DNA of 64,000 bases from RBG-16-66-20 sp052386675. GTDB lineage: Bacteria > Pseudomonadota > Gammaproteobacteria > Burkholderiales > SG8-39. The notes under the pieces were generated by a model. It had not been told where the DNA came from and searched no databases. It saw only the letters and a list, made by a program, of their open reading frames with translations. Below are positions 33,388 to 40,843 of this stretch, piece by piece. Position numbers and translations under genes: made by a program. The stretch covers positions 62,001-126,000 of the forward strand of contig JBQTJX010000030.1 of NCBI GenBank assembly GCA_052386675.1. The letters are read 5' to 3'. Position 1 is the stretch's first letter; every line of letters starts with the position of its first letter.

Positions 33388-34737
33388 ATGCGCCGGTTCA
33401 CCTTCCTTGCCCTGCGCGCGATGAGCGCGCTCGACCATTGGCTGCGCGAGCGCCTCACGCTCGCAGGCTGGATCACGCTCGGGACGGCGGCCGCGGCCGC
33501 GGCGGCCGGCCTGGACACCAACCAGACGGTCACCTACCGCGCCTTCACCTTCCTTGCCGCGCTGCTCGCGCTTGCCTGGGGCGCGAGCCTCGCGCTGCGC
33601 CCGCGCCTGCGCGGACTGGGCGCGAGCCGCGACATGCCGCGCTACGCCACCGCGGGCGAGCCCTTCACCTATCGCGTGACGGTGCTCAACCGGGGCTCGC
33701 GCCCGGTGGCGGACGCCGCGGTCACCGAGCGCTTCCGCGATCCGCGGCCGGCGTTCGAGGAGTTCCGCCGCGTGCGCGAACCGGGCGAGGAACGGCGCAA
33801 CTGGTGGGACCGCAACGTGGGCTACTTCCGCTGGCGCTGGCTGATCGAGCGCCGATTGCCGGGCGGCGTTGAGCCGGCCGAGGTCGGCGTGCTCGCGCCC
33901 GGGGAGCGCGTGAGCCTGAAGCAATCCTTCGTGCCGAGGCGGCGCGGACGCCTCGAACTCGCCGGGCTCACCTTCTCGCGCGGCGATCCGACGGGCCTGG
34001 TGAAGAGCCTGGCGCTGCTCAGCCTGCCGGCGCGGGTCATCGCGCTGCCCAGGCGCTACCGGCTGCCGGAACTGGTGCTGCCAGGCAAGCGCAAATACCA
34101 GCCCGGAGGCGTGTCGCAGGCCGCCTCGGTGGGCGATTCCGAGGAGTTCCTTGCCTTGCGCGACTACCGGCCTGGCGACCCGCTGCAGCAAGTGCACTGG
34201 AAGAGCTTTGCCCGCACCGGCAAGCCGGTGGTGAAGGAATACCAGGACGAGTTCTTCGAGCGCCATGCGCTGGTGCTGGACACCGGCGTGCGCACGCAGG
34301 ACAGCGCCTGGGACGCGGCCTTCGAGGATGTGGTCGCGCTGGCGGCGTCCTTCGTCTACACCATCGATACCCACGAATGCCTGCTCGACCTCCTGTTCGT
34401 GGGAGGCGAGATCCGGACCTATACGGCGGGCCGCGGCCGGATGCAATCCGAGCACATGCTGGAGGTGCTGGCTGCCATCGGCCCGAGCGATCCGGCGCAG
34501 TTCCCCGCGCTGGCGCAGGCGGTGTTGTCGCGGCGCGCGAGCCTGTCCAGCGTCATCGTGATCCTGTCGGCATGGGACGAGCCCCGGCGCGCGTTCATCG
34601 CCGGCCTGCGCGCCGCCGGCGGCGAAGTGCGCGCGATGCTGGTCTGCCGCGCCGAAGACAAGCCCGCCGGGCTGCCGCACGGCGTGACCGCGCTGCACCC
34701 GGGCGAGATCGAGCGCGGACTGGCGGCGATGGCGTGA
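33388..34737 (+). CDS. DUF58 domain protein
   Basis: This 449-residue protein has two N-terminal membrane helices (about 25-75) and a beta-rich segment. The DUF58 core follows with VGDSEEFLALRDYRPGDPLQQVHWKSFARTGKPVVKEYQDEF and then a vWA-like half (HALVLDTG, VIVILSAWDE). DUF58 proteins are partners of MoxR ATPases. ATG at 33388 was chosen because the membrane helices begin right after it. The stop overlaps the TgpA GTG (GTGA). Confidence 0.9.
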   Translation: MRRFTFLALRAMSALDHWLRERLTLAGWITLGTAAAAAAAGLDTNQTVTYRAFTFLAALLALAWGASLALRPRLRGLGASRDMPRYATAGEPFTYRVTVLNRGSRPVADAAVTERFRDPRPAFEEFRRVREPGEERRNWWDRNVGYFRWRWLIERRLPGGVEPAEVGVLAPGERVSLKQSFVPRRRGRLELAGLTFSRGDPTGLVKSLALLSLPARVIALPRRYRLPELVLPGKRKYQPGGVSQAASVGDSEEFLALRDYRPGDPLQQVHWKSFARTGKPVVKEYQDEFFERHALVLDTGVRTQDSAWDAAFEDVVALAASFVYTIDTHECLLDLLFVGGEIRTYTAGRGRMQSEHMLEVLAAIGPSDPAQFPALAQAVLSRRASLSSVIVILSAWDEPRRAFIAGLRAAGGEVRAMLVCRAEDKPAGLPHGVTALHPGEIERGLAAMA

Positions 34738-36677
34738 ACGCTCCCTCCGTCCTGATCGGCGCCGGGCTGCTGTTCTGGGGCTGGCAGACCGGGCACCCCG
34801 CCGTCGGCGCGGTGCTGGCGCTGCTGGTCGCGCTGGCGGCGCGCGCGCGCCTGCGCTTCGACCTCGGACCCGAGCAGCACGCCACCATCGCCGACCTGTC
34901 CACCATCGGCTTCATCCTCCTGGCCGCGATCCTGGCGGCGAACCGCGGCATCGCGCACGGCATCCTGCAGGCCTTTGTCTGGCTGCCGGCGGCGCTCTCG
35001 CCCATCCTCGCCGCGCAGTTGCTGTCGCGCGAAGGCCGCATCCCGCTCTCGGCGTTGTTCCGGCACATGAGGAAGCTGAAGCGCGTTCGCCCGGACACCG
35101 TGGACCCGATGGTGGACGTCGCCGCGGTCTACCTCGTGCTCACGCTGCTCGCCGCCGGGGTCGCCAACGACCGCGGCCCCTGGTACTACGCCGGCATCGT
35201 GCTCGCCACCGCGCTGCTGCTCCATCCGCTGCGGCCCCGGCACGGCAGCCTCGCGGCCGGCGCGGCGATGCTGGTCGCCGCCGCCGGCATCGGGCACGCC
35301 GGCCACCTCGGGCTCGCGCAACTTCAGGCGAACATCGAGGACTGGATCCTCGACCTCAACCTGCGGGTCATGGACTCCGATCCCTACCGCAGCCGCACCG
35401 AGATCGGATCGGTGGGCCGCCTGAAGCAGTACGACGCCATCGTACTGCGCGTCTTCGTGCCGCCGGAGGAATCCGGCCGGGTGCGCCTGCTGCATCGTTC
35501 CAGCTACAACGCCATGGCGGGCAACGTCTGGATCGCCCGCGGCGCGCCGATGGAAGAGGTCCGCTCGGAGGCCGACAACCTCACCTGGAACCTCGAACCG
35601 GGCGTGCCGCAATGGAAACTGCGCATCGCCACGCGCATGGATTCTGGCCGCGCGCTGCTGGCGTTGCCGCCGGGCACCACGCGTCTCGCCGAGCTGCCCG
35701 CCAACGCCATGCGCCGGAACGTTCTTGGCAGCGTCCACATCCAGTTGCCGGTGGACTGGACCAGCTACGAAGCGCAGGGCGGTGGCGCCATCGCCGGCTA
35801 CGCGGCGCCGGACGAGGACGACGTCCTCGTGCCGACCACCGAGCGCCAGCTGTTCGAGCGCGCCGCGGCCGACCTTGGATTGAGGGGATTGCCCGCGGCG
35901 GAAGCCATGCGCCGCGTCGAGCGCTTCCTCGGCGGCTTCTCCTACTCCACCTTCCGTGAGCGCGCCGTGCCGGCCGGCGAATCCGCGCTCGGCGATTTCC
36001 TGAACCGCTCACGCAGCGGCCACTGCGAATACTTCGCCGCCGCCTCCACCCTGCTGCTTCGCGCCGCCGGCGTCCCGGCGCGCTACGCCACCGGCTTCTC
36101 GGTGCAGGAATACAGCCGCCTGGAAGCAGCCTACGTCGTACGGGCGCGGCATGCGCATGCGTGGACGCGAGTGTGGGACGGCTTGGCGTGGGTGGATCTC
36201 GACACCACCCCCGCGGCGTGGTTCGAGGAAGAAGCGAAAGACGCGCCGCTATGGCAGGGCATCTCGGACCTGCTGCGCTGGGCGGGCTTCCGCTGGTCGC
36301 AGCGCGGGGAATTCAAGGCGGGGGATGCGTGGTACGGGGTGCTGGTGGTGCTGGCGATCTACCTCGCGTGGAGCGTGTTCAGGGGGCGGAGGCGGGTGCG
36401 GGAGGAAGCGTCGTCCGCGGCAGTGTGGCGGCGCTATCCGGGGGAGGATTCGGAGTTCTACGCGGTGGAGAAGGCGTTGCCGGCGCGGGAGGCGAGCGAG
36501 GCACAAGCGCGGTGGGTGGAGCGGGTCGGGAAGGCTGTTCCACCGGAGAAACGGGAGGCATTGCGCGACGCCTTGCGGCTGCACAGCCGGTACCGGTTTG
36601 ATCCGGAGGGGATCAGTGCGGCGGAACGAACGCGATTGCGGGAACTCTGCGCCGCGCTGTCTGCCACAACGACATGA
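34734..36677 (+). CDS. TgpA-type membrane transglutaminase-like protein
   Basis: The 647-residue protein has an N-terminal membrane region of about five helices, a periplasmic domain and a C-terminal helix (about 565-585). The transglutaminase-like catalytic triad is visible in SRSGHCEYFAAASTLLLRAAGVPAR (Cys), RHAHAWTRVW (His) and WVDLDTTP (Asp). It resembles TgpA of Pseudomonas, which is essential for envelope function. The DUF4129-like cytoplasmic tail follows the last helix. From about 36290 base use becomes richer in G on the + strand. Confidence 0.9.
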   Translation: MNAPSVLIGAGLLFWGWQTGHPAVGAVLALLVALAARARLRFDLGPEQHATIADLSTIGFILLAAILAANRGIAHGILQAFVWLPAALSPILAAQLLSREGRIPLSALFRHMRKLKRVRPDTVDPMVDVAAVYLVLTLLAAGVANDRGPWYYAGIVLATALLLHPLRPRHGSLAAGAAMLVAAAGIGHAGHLGLAQLQANIEDWILDLNLRVMDSDPYRSRTEIGSVGRLKQYDAIVLRVFVPPEESGRVRLLHRSSYNAMAGNVWIARGAPMEEVRSEADNLTWNLEPGVPQWKLRIATRMDSGRALLALPPGTTRLAELPANAMRRNVLGSVHIQLPVDWTSYEAQGGGAIAGYAAPDEDDVLVPTTERQLFERAAADLGLRGLPAAEAMRRVERFLGGFSYSTFRERAVPAGESALGDFLNRSRSGHCEYFAAASTLLLRAAGVPARYATGFSVQEYSRLEAAYVVRARHAHAWTRVWDGLAWVDLDTTPAAWFEEEAKDAPLWQGISDLLRWAGFRWSQRGEFKAGDAWYGVLVVLAIYLAWSVFRGRRRVREEASSAAVWRRYPGEDSEFYAVEKALPAREASEAQARWVERVGKAVPPEKREALRDALRLHSRYRFDPEGISAAERTRLRELCAALSATTT

Positions 36678-37012
36678 GGTCCGCGCTCCTCCTTCTGCTC
36701 GTTGCGCCCGTCGTGCTGGCGCAGGATCAGGCCATCCAGCGCGAGTTGATCCAACGCCAGCAGCAGTCGGAGCAGTTCAATTTGCAGCTGCGGCAGTCGA
36801 TCGAGGCGTCGAAAGTGCCGCCGTCGGATACGAAGCGGCGGGTGGAACTGGAGTCACGCCAGCTCGGCGAGCGGCAGCGGCTGGAGAACGTGAGCGAGCG
36901 GCAGCTGCGGGAGGTGAAGCCGGATGCGCCTCAAGGAATTAGGCCACACGAAAGATCGAATACATCTCGGGAGTTACAAAACTCCAACACACCAAGATCA
37001 AGCTCCCGCTAG
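36674..37012 (+). CDS. Small secreted coiled-coil-like protein, C terminus probably altered at island edge
   Basis: The 112-residue protein has a signal peptide (MRSALLLLLVAPVVLAQ) and a Gln/Arg/Glu-rich helical region (QRELIQRQQQSEQFNLQLRQS, LESRQLGERQRLENVSERQLREV) likely to form a coiled coil. The ATG overlaps the TgpA stop. From about residue 88 (after DAPQG) base composition drops and the sequence becomes serine/asparagine-rich. The original C terminus may have been replaced when the low-GC DNA was acquired. A 13-bp direct repeat (36924-36936 and 37024-37036) brackets this tail. Confidence 0.65.
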   Translation: MRSALLLLLVAPVVLAQDQAIQRELIQRQQQSEQFNLQLRQSIEASKVPPSDTKRRVELESRQLGERQRLENVSERQLREVKPDAPQGIRPHERSNTSRELQNSNTPRSSSR

Positions 37013-37036
37013 TTTCCCTGCAAATGCGCCTCAAGG
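36924..37036. repeat. 13-bp direct repeat at left edge of low-GC island
   Basis: ATGCGCCTCAAGG occurs at 36924-36936 and again at 37024-37036, exactly 100 bases apart. The first copy is inside the end of the secreted-protein gene where composition changes. The second lies in the gap before the island operon and continues in an open reading stretch (DAPQGSQAIANTSKSQA-like). It may mark an insertion, a small duplication or a recombination site. Confidence 0.6.
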
Positions 37037-37081
37037 TTCTCAAGCCATTGCGAATACGTCCAAATCCCAAGCTTGAAACTC

Positions 37082-37567
37082 CTAGCGGGATCCAAACTTC
37101 CTTTGACGACCGGGACCAAAAAGATCTGTGACATTCGACTCCATTGGAGAATGGCCACGGGGATTGGATTCCAACTCCCTGCGCTTACTATCTATCAACA
37201 CTCGAATATCGTCGAACGCAATCTCGTAAGCGTCTACCATCACATCCGGAATACTAGAAATAGTGTAATAGGTTGATGATCTCGGGTCTAACCAAGTTCT
37301 TGAGACCTGTTTTGTGTACACAACTGATTCACTAACCAACACCAATTGCGAAATATCTTTTGGTGCAGACTGAATCTCACTATTCTGACGAACTATCGCC
37401 CTCTCCAGTCGGGATATAGCAATTTGATCAACTCTGCGTGCTACGTCTTCAATTCGACTCGCAAGCAACACCGCACGCGTTCGTAACTTACGACGCCGAT
37501 TCTCGGAAAACGCCGTGGCAACAATCCAAACCAGAACTATCAGCACCAAGAACGATGTGTACATCAT
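37082..37567 (-). CDS. Unrecognised single-span membrane protein (island gene 3)
   Basis: From ATG at 37567 the protein is 161 residues. It has one N-terminal membrane helix (MMYTSFLVLIVLVWIVATAF), a basic stretch (SENRRRKLRTR) that favours a cytoplasmic remainder, and then an amphipathic, probably coiled-coil part (ASRIEDVARRVDQIAISRLERAI). A longer frame to a TTG at 37612 overlaps gene 2, but the ATG lies seven bases after its stop and is preferred. I recognise no family. It probably forms a membrane complex with the gene 2 product. Confidence 0.65.
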   Translation of the reverse strand: MMYTSFLVLIVLVWIVATAFSENRRRKLRTRAVLLASRIEDVARRVDQIAISRLERAIVRQNSEIQSAPKDISQLVLVSESVVYTKQVSRTWLDPRSSTYYTISSIPDVMVDAYEIAFDDIRVLIDSKRRELESNPRGHSPMESNVTDLFGPGRQRKFGSR

Positions 37568-37574
37568 GTTTGGG

Positions 37575-37826
37575 CTAGATACGGCGTACGAATTGCTCAA
37601 TTGAATCCGCAATTCTCAATGTATTTCTCTCGACGCGCTCGAGGACATTTAGAACTGTCTTTTCCACCAGATCGAGCGAGCGATCGAGCACTCGGTCATC
37701 TCTCACTCGACTAAAGATTGAGTATCCGACTAGGATCACCGCCAACATTACAACAACGAATCCATGAGTAGATTGATATATGGATAGCAGGAAGTTGAGA
37801 AGTGAGTCACTCGGATCAATCTTCAC
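37575..37826 (-). CDS. Unrecognised small membrane protein (island gene 2)
   Basis: This 83-residue protein has a single central helix (FVVVMLAVILVGYSIFS) and a charged, helical C-terminal half (RVRDDRVLDRSLDLVEKTVLNVLERVERNTLRIADSIEQFVRRI) with heptad-like spacing of Leu/Val. GTG at 37826 has a strong GGAGG five bases upstream. It follows island gene 1 by 30 bases. Its layout, a helix followed by a coiled coil, mirrors that of gene 3, so the two might pair. No family is recognised. Confidence 0.65.
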   Translation of the reverse strand: MKIDPSDSLLNFLLSIYQSTHGFVVVMLAVILVGYSIFSRVRDDRVLDRSLDLVEKTVLNVLERVERNTLRIADSIEQFVRRI

Positions 37827-37856
37827 CTTTCCCTCCGCACACGAATCATGCTCAGC

Positions 37857-38606
37857 TCACGCTCGAGATGTTAAGAGTTCGTCCAAAGGCATGCATACGA
37901 ACGGAATAAACCTATTTCGCGCGAATTCGAGAGCAATCTCCAGATGACGCGTCATTGCGTCGGAAAGGCGAGTTGAAGCACTAAAGCCATTTACAAGCCC
38001 AAATGCAAGCAACACTTTCAGTCTGGAGTTGTCGTACTTCGCGTCAGCAATCTCATCCACCGTTAAGTCACTTGCGACTGCAAGGACAGCAATTCGTTCG
38101 TCGTCAATACGACCACGAATATCAATCCCCAGATCAATTACCCGACCTGGATCAAAGAGTTGACGCAGCGGCGAACCAGCGTAATACGTGTCGAGTATCG
38201 CTTGATAGTGCTGCCCCTTCCACTCCGAGTACAGATGGACACGAAAGTCCAGACTTTCGATAGCAAAGGGATGAATCGAAAAGCCGTCTTGAATACAGTT
38301 CAAAGCCCTAGAAACATCGACTGAAGAATCAAACGACGCACCTTTTCCCCACGTAAGATCAAGAAAGTTGAAACTCTTGAGCCGAAGAAATGCGCCGTCC
38401 AGCGCTCCGGATCCTTTCGTATTTACAGCAATCTCATCCCCTTCGTTTCGCATTTTGCTTGACTGAAATGACGGGAAGTCAGACTGGAAACTAGCGAACC
38501 CTCGAAGCGCTGCGTCTCGGTCAATCGGCAACTTCATCCGAATCGTCACCGAATATCCCGCAAGTTTCAGTGATTTAAATTTTGCAATTTCTTCATCAAG
38601 AAGCAT
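37857..38606 (-). CDS. Unrecognised soluble protein, first gene of the island operon
   Basis: This 249-residue protein has no signal peptide or membrane helix. It looks like a mixed alpha/beta protein: an N-terminal strand (YSVTIRMKLPI), a central region with aromatic motifs (NFLDLTWGKG, FRVHLYSEWKGQHYQAILDTYY), and a C-terminal helix (LSDAMTRHLEIALEFARNRFIPF). A loose resemblance in layout to sporadic TIGR04255-type accessory proteins is possible but unproved. ATG at 38606 lacks a close Shine-Dalgarno. Low GC content marks it as acquired. Function unknown. Confidence 0.65.
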   Translation of the reverse strand: MLLDEEIAKFKSLKLAGYSVTIRMKLPIDRDAALRGFASFQSDFPSFQSSKMRNEGDEIAVNTKGSGALDGAFLRLKSFNFLDLTWGKGASFDSSVDVSRALNCIQDGFSIHPFAIESLDFRVHLYSEWKGQHYQAILDTYYAGSPLRQLFDPGRVIDLGIDIRGRIDDERIAVLAVASDLTVDEIADAKYDNSRLKVLLAFGLVNGFSASTRLSDAMTRHLEIALEFARNRFIPFVCMPLDELLTSRA

Positions 38607-38813
38607 GATAGCGATTACCCCTGAGCTTCCCTCATCGGAAGCGAAACTCCAATCGCGTTAGAAGTCGGCGAATCGCCACTTCTAGAACCATTCGCGCGCT
38701 CGAATCTAGAATCCGTTGAAGTTTACGCTTGTTTGATTGTTGTGAAGTAGACGCCGGTTCAATTTGGATTTCTGAAAATATAGCCTATCTATCTGAATTT
38801 GAGATCCATTCTC
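38607..38813 (-). promoter_or_regulatory. AT-rich leader of the island operon with two inverted repeats
   Basis: This 207-base gap has no gene. It contains AGAAGT-C-GGCGA-A-TCGCC-ACTTCT (38660-38683), a hairpin with one bulged base. Next to it is ATTCG-CGCGCT-CGAAT bracketed by two TCTAGA sites (38681-38710). Both lie between the operon start and the tRNA. Several AT-rich stretches (e.g. GGCTATATTTTC on the minus strand) could be -10 regions, but no clear promoter stands out. Confidence 0.45.
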
Positions 38814-38889
38814 TGGTGCCGGCTGCAGGAATCGAACCCGCGACCTTCGGTTTACAAAACCGCTGCTCTACCAACTGAGCTAAGCCGGC
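38814..38889 (-). tRNA. tRNA-Thr (TGT anticodon)
   Basis: On the minus strand the sequence folds as a complete cloverleaf. Acceptor arms GCCGGCT and AGCCGGC pair, the D-loop begins TAGCTCAGTTGGTAGAGC, the anticodon loop is TTTGTAA (anticodon TGT), and the T arm is GTTCGAATC. CCA is encoded at 38816-38814. It borders the low-GC island, so its 3' end is a plausible integration site, although no displaced copy of the 3' end was seen on the other side. Confidence 0.97.
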
Positions 38890-38932
38890 CGGACTGCGTG
38901 CAGCGAGGTGCCGCCGCGCGCGGATTATGCGC

Positions 38933-39418
38933 CTACTTGATGCGCCTCAGCTGAGGCTTGCCGCCGGTGGGCTTCGTGGGCTCCGGCGCGGGCGCCGGCA
39001 CCGAAGGTGTCGCGTCCCTGGAGGGCACCAGCACCGCCGGCGCGGTGAGCACCGGCACGGAAGGCTCCGCCTCGGCCGCGGCCTGCACCAGGGGCTTGGG
39101 CGTATCCACCTCGAAGGTCATGCCCTGCCCGGTCTCGCGCGCATAGAGCGCGAACACGCTGGGCACCGGCGCCACGATCTGCCGCGCGACGCCGCCGAAG
39201 CGGGCCGAGAACTCGATCAGCTCGTTGCCCATCTGCAGCTTGTGCACCGCCGAGGGCGCGATGTTGAGGGTGATCTCGCCGTCCTTCACGTACTCCGAGG
39301 GCACCTGCGCCTGCGAATCCACCTTCACCCCGAGGTGCGGGGTGTAGCCGTTGTCCACGCACCACTCGTACAGGGCGCGCAGCAGGTAGGGCTTGGTGGG
39401 GATCTCGGCGTTGGACAT
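38933..39418 (-). CDS. sspB: ClpXP protease specificity-enhancing factor SspB
   Basis: This 161-residue protein starts PTKPYLLRALYEWCVDNGYTPHLGV and contains the SspB substrate-binding fold (INIAPSAV-like NIAPSAVHKL, FSARFGGV). A Pro/Ala-rich linker ends in LRRIK, the ClpX-docking tail. It delivers ssrA-tagged proteins to ClpXP. It follows sspA on the same strand with only 26 bases between, part of which is a half copy of the dispersed repeat. Confidence 0.94.
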   Translation of the reverse strand: MSNAEIPTKPYLLRALYEWCVDNGYTPHLGVKVDSQAQVPSEYVKDGEITLNIAPSAVHKLQMGNELIEFSARFGGVARQIVAPVPSVFALYARETGQGMTFEVDTPKPLVQAAAEAEPSVPVLTAPAVLVPSRDATPSVPAPAPEPTKPTGGKPQLRRIK

Positions 39419-39427
39419 TGCAATAAA

Positions 39428-39446
39428 CGTGGACTGTCCCTGTTTT
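39428..39446. repeat. Half copy of the dispersed repeat at the sspA stop codon
   Basis: CGTGGACTGTCCCTGTTTT matches the right arm of the paired palindrome at 10371-10394 (CGTGGACTGTCCCTGATT) nearly exactly. It overlaps the TAA of sspA (39447-39445) and fills most of the sspA-sspB gap. Confidence 0.75.
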
Positions 39447-40044
39447 ACTTCCGCATCACTTTCTCGGACGGGGTCAGGGCTTCGATGAAGGCGGGGCGCG
39501 AGAAGATACGCTCGGCGTACTTCATCAGCGCCGCCGCGGGCTTGCCCAGCTTGATGCCGAAGTGGTCCAGGCGCCAGAGCAGCGGCGCGATGGCGACATC
39601 GAGCATGGTGAAGTCGTCGCCCAGCATGTACTTGGTCTTGGTGAACACGGGCGCCAACTCGACCAGGCGGTCCTGGACCTGCTGCTTGGCGCGCTCGACC
39701 TGCTTTTCCTTGCCCGACTCCAGCGCCTCGATCTGGGAGAACAGCTCGACTTCCATGTTGAACAGCATCAGGCGCGCGCGGGCGCGCATCACCGGGTCGG
39801 CGGGCATCAGCTGCGGGTGCGGAAAGCGCTCGTCGATGTACTCGTTGATGATGTTCGACTCGTAGAGGACGAGGTCCCGCTCGACCAGCACCGGCAGGCG
39901 GTTGTACGGGTTCATCACCGCCAGGTCCTCGGGCTTGTTGTACATGTCGACGTCGATGACCTGGAAGTCCATGCCCTTCTCGTAGAGCACGAAGCGGCAG
40001 CGGTGGCTGAAGGGGCAGGTGGTTCCGGAATACAGTTGCATCAT
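39445..40044 (-). CDS. sspA: Stringent starvation protein A (GST-fold)
   Basis: This 199-residue GST-fold protein starts MMQLYSGTTCPFSHRCRFVLYEKGMDFQVIDVD and contains NPYNRLPVLVERDLVLYESNIINEYIDERFPHP, the SspA signature. It is an RNA polymerase-associated factor needed in stationary phase and phage lytic growth in E. coli. The order petABC-sspA-sspB is conserved in Betaproteobacteria. Upstream a strong hairpin (40071-40096) separates it from petC. Confidence 0.94.
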   Translation of the reverse strand: MMQLYSGTTCPFSHRCRFVLYEKGMDFQVIDVDMYNKPEDLAVMNPYNRLPVLVERDLVLYESNIINEYIDERFPHPQLMPADPVMRARARLMLFNMEVELFSQIEALESGKEKQVERAKQQVQDRLVELAPVFTKTKYMLGDDFTMLDVAIAPLLWRLDHFGIKLGKPAAALMKYAERIFSRPAFIEALTPSEKVMRK

Positions 40045-40070
40045 GATGCGGGTCTTTCAGATGACAGAGA

Positions 40071-40096
40071 AAAAAGCCGGGCGGCGCCCGGCTTTT
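40071..40096 (-). terminator. Intrinsic terminator after petC
   Basis: The stem GCCGGGC/GCCCGGC (40076-40082 and 40086-40092) with loop GGC is flanked by A and T runs. On the minus strand the hairpin is followed by TTTTT (complement of 40075-40071). It lies 19 bases after the petC stop and 27 bases before the sspA start, so it ends the bc1 operon; sspA may need its own promoter or read-through. Confidence 0.85.
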
Positions 40097-40114
40097 GTGG
40101 CGTCGGAGAGGCGG

Positions 40115-40843
40115 CTACTTGACGTCTTTCCAGTATTCCTTCTTCAGCGCGTAGGCGAAGATGAACAGGATGCCGAGGATGAACAGGACCACGATGCCGA
40201 TGCTCTTCCTCTTGCCGGCCACCGGCTCGCCCACGTAGACGAGGAAGTTCACCAGGTCGCGCGTCAGCACGTCGTACTGCACCGTGTCCAGCGTGCCGGG
40301 GGAGAGCTGGTTCCACTTGTACTCGACGGTCTCGTGGCCGGACTTGTCCTTGGACTTGACGATCTCCAATCCGCGCTCTCCCTGCAGGGTCCACAGCGCG
40401 TGCGGCATCGCCACCTGCGGGAACGCGGCGTTGTTCCAGCCGGTCACCGTCTTGGGATCGCGGTAGAAGGTGCGCAGGTAGGTGTAGAGCCAGTCGGCGC
40501 CGCGCGAGCGGCCGATCACCGACAGGTCGGGCGGCGGCACGCCGAACCAGGCCTTGCCGTCCTTCGCCGTCATCGCCACCTTCATGGTGTCGCCGATCTT
40601 GTCGCCGGTGAAGATGAAGTTGTCACGGATCTGCGCTTCCGTCAGGCCGATGTCGGTGAGCCGGTTGTAGCGCATGTACTGCGCGCCGTGGCAGTTCATG
40701 CAGTAGTTGACGAAAGTGCGCGCCCCCGACTGCAGGCTCACCAGGTCGTTGGGGTCGATCGGCGCATGGTCGAGGCGGTAGCCGCCGCCAGCGCCCCAGG
40801 CAAGCAGCGGCGCGAACAGAAGGGCGAGGAGCAGCTTTTTCAT
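40115..40843 (-). CDS. petC: Cytochrome c1 of the bc1 complex
   Basis: This 242-residue protein has a signal sequence (KKLLLALLFAPLLAWGA), the heme-binding CMNCH (Cys48, Cys51, His52), the axial methionine region VAMPHALW, and a C-terminal membrane anchor (IGIVVLFILGILFIFAYAL). It transfers electrons from the Rieske protein to soluble cytochrome c. ATG at 40843 overlaps the petB stop (TGATG); a GTG one codon earlier (40846) is the alternative. Confidence 0.96.
   Translation of the reverse strand: MKKLLLALLFAPLLAWGAGGGYRLDHAPIDPNDLVSLQSGARTFVNYCMNCHGAQYMRYNRLTDIGLTEAQIRDNFIFTGDKIGDTMKVAMTAKDGKAWFGVPPPDLSVIGRSRGADWLYTYLRTFYRDPKTVTGWNNAAFPQVAMPHALWTLQGERGLEIVKSKDKSGHETVEYKWNQLSPGTLDTVQYDVLTRDLVNFLVYVGEPVAGKRKSIGIVVLFILGILFIFAYALKKEYWKDVK

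Larger units (their letters stand above)
36937..38813. other. Low-GC accessory island next to tRNA-Thr
   Basis: Composition falls sharply here (47% and 43% GC in two lines counted by hand, against about two-thirds G+C in the flanks), and codon choice moves to A/T-ending codons. The segment contains three minus-strand genes of unrecognised families. It is bounded on the left by the altered secreted-protein gene and on the right by a tRNA-Thr gene, a common integration target. No integrase, transposase or duplicated tRNA end was found, so the mode of acquisition is unknown. Confidence 0.75.

Noticed and set aside
37073..37276. Plus-strand 67-codon open frame in the island
   Set aside because: It lies entirely opposite island gene 3, which is coupled to its neighbours. 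No Shine-Dalgarno or motif supports it.
38003..38263. Plus-strand 86-codon open frame in the island
   Set aside because: Fully antisense to island gene 1, and its Ser/Gln/His-rich translation has no features.
38814..38889. tRNA-Thr 3' end as a proven attachment site
   Set aside because: I looked for a second copy of the tRNA 3' end near the left edge of the low-GC segment and found none, and there is no integrase. Integration there remains a possibility only.
40071..40096. Hairpin after petC as another copy of the dispersed repeat
   Set aside because: Its sequence (GCCGGGC stem with A/T flanks) is unrelated to the repeat core; it is an ordinary terminator.
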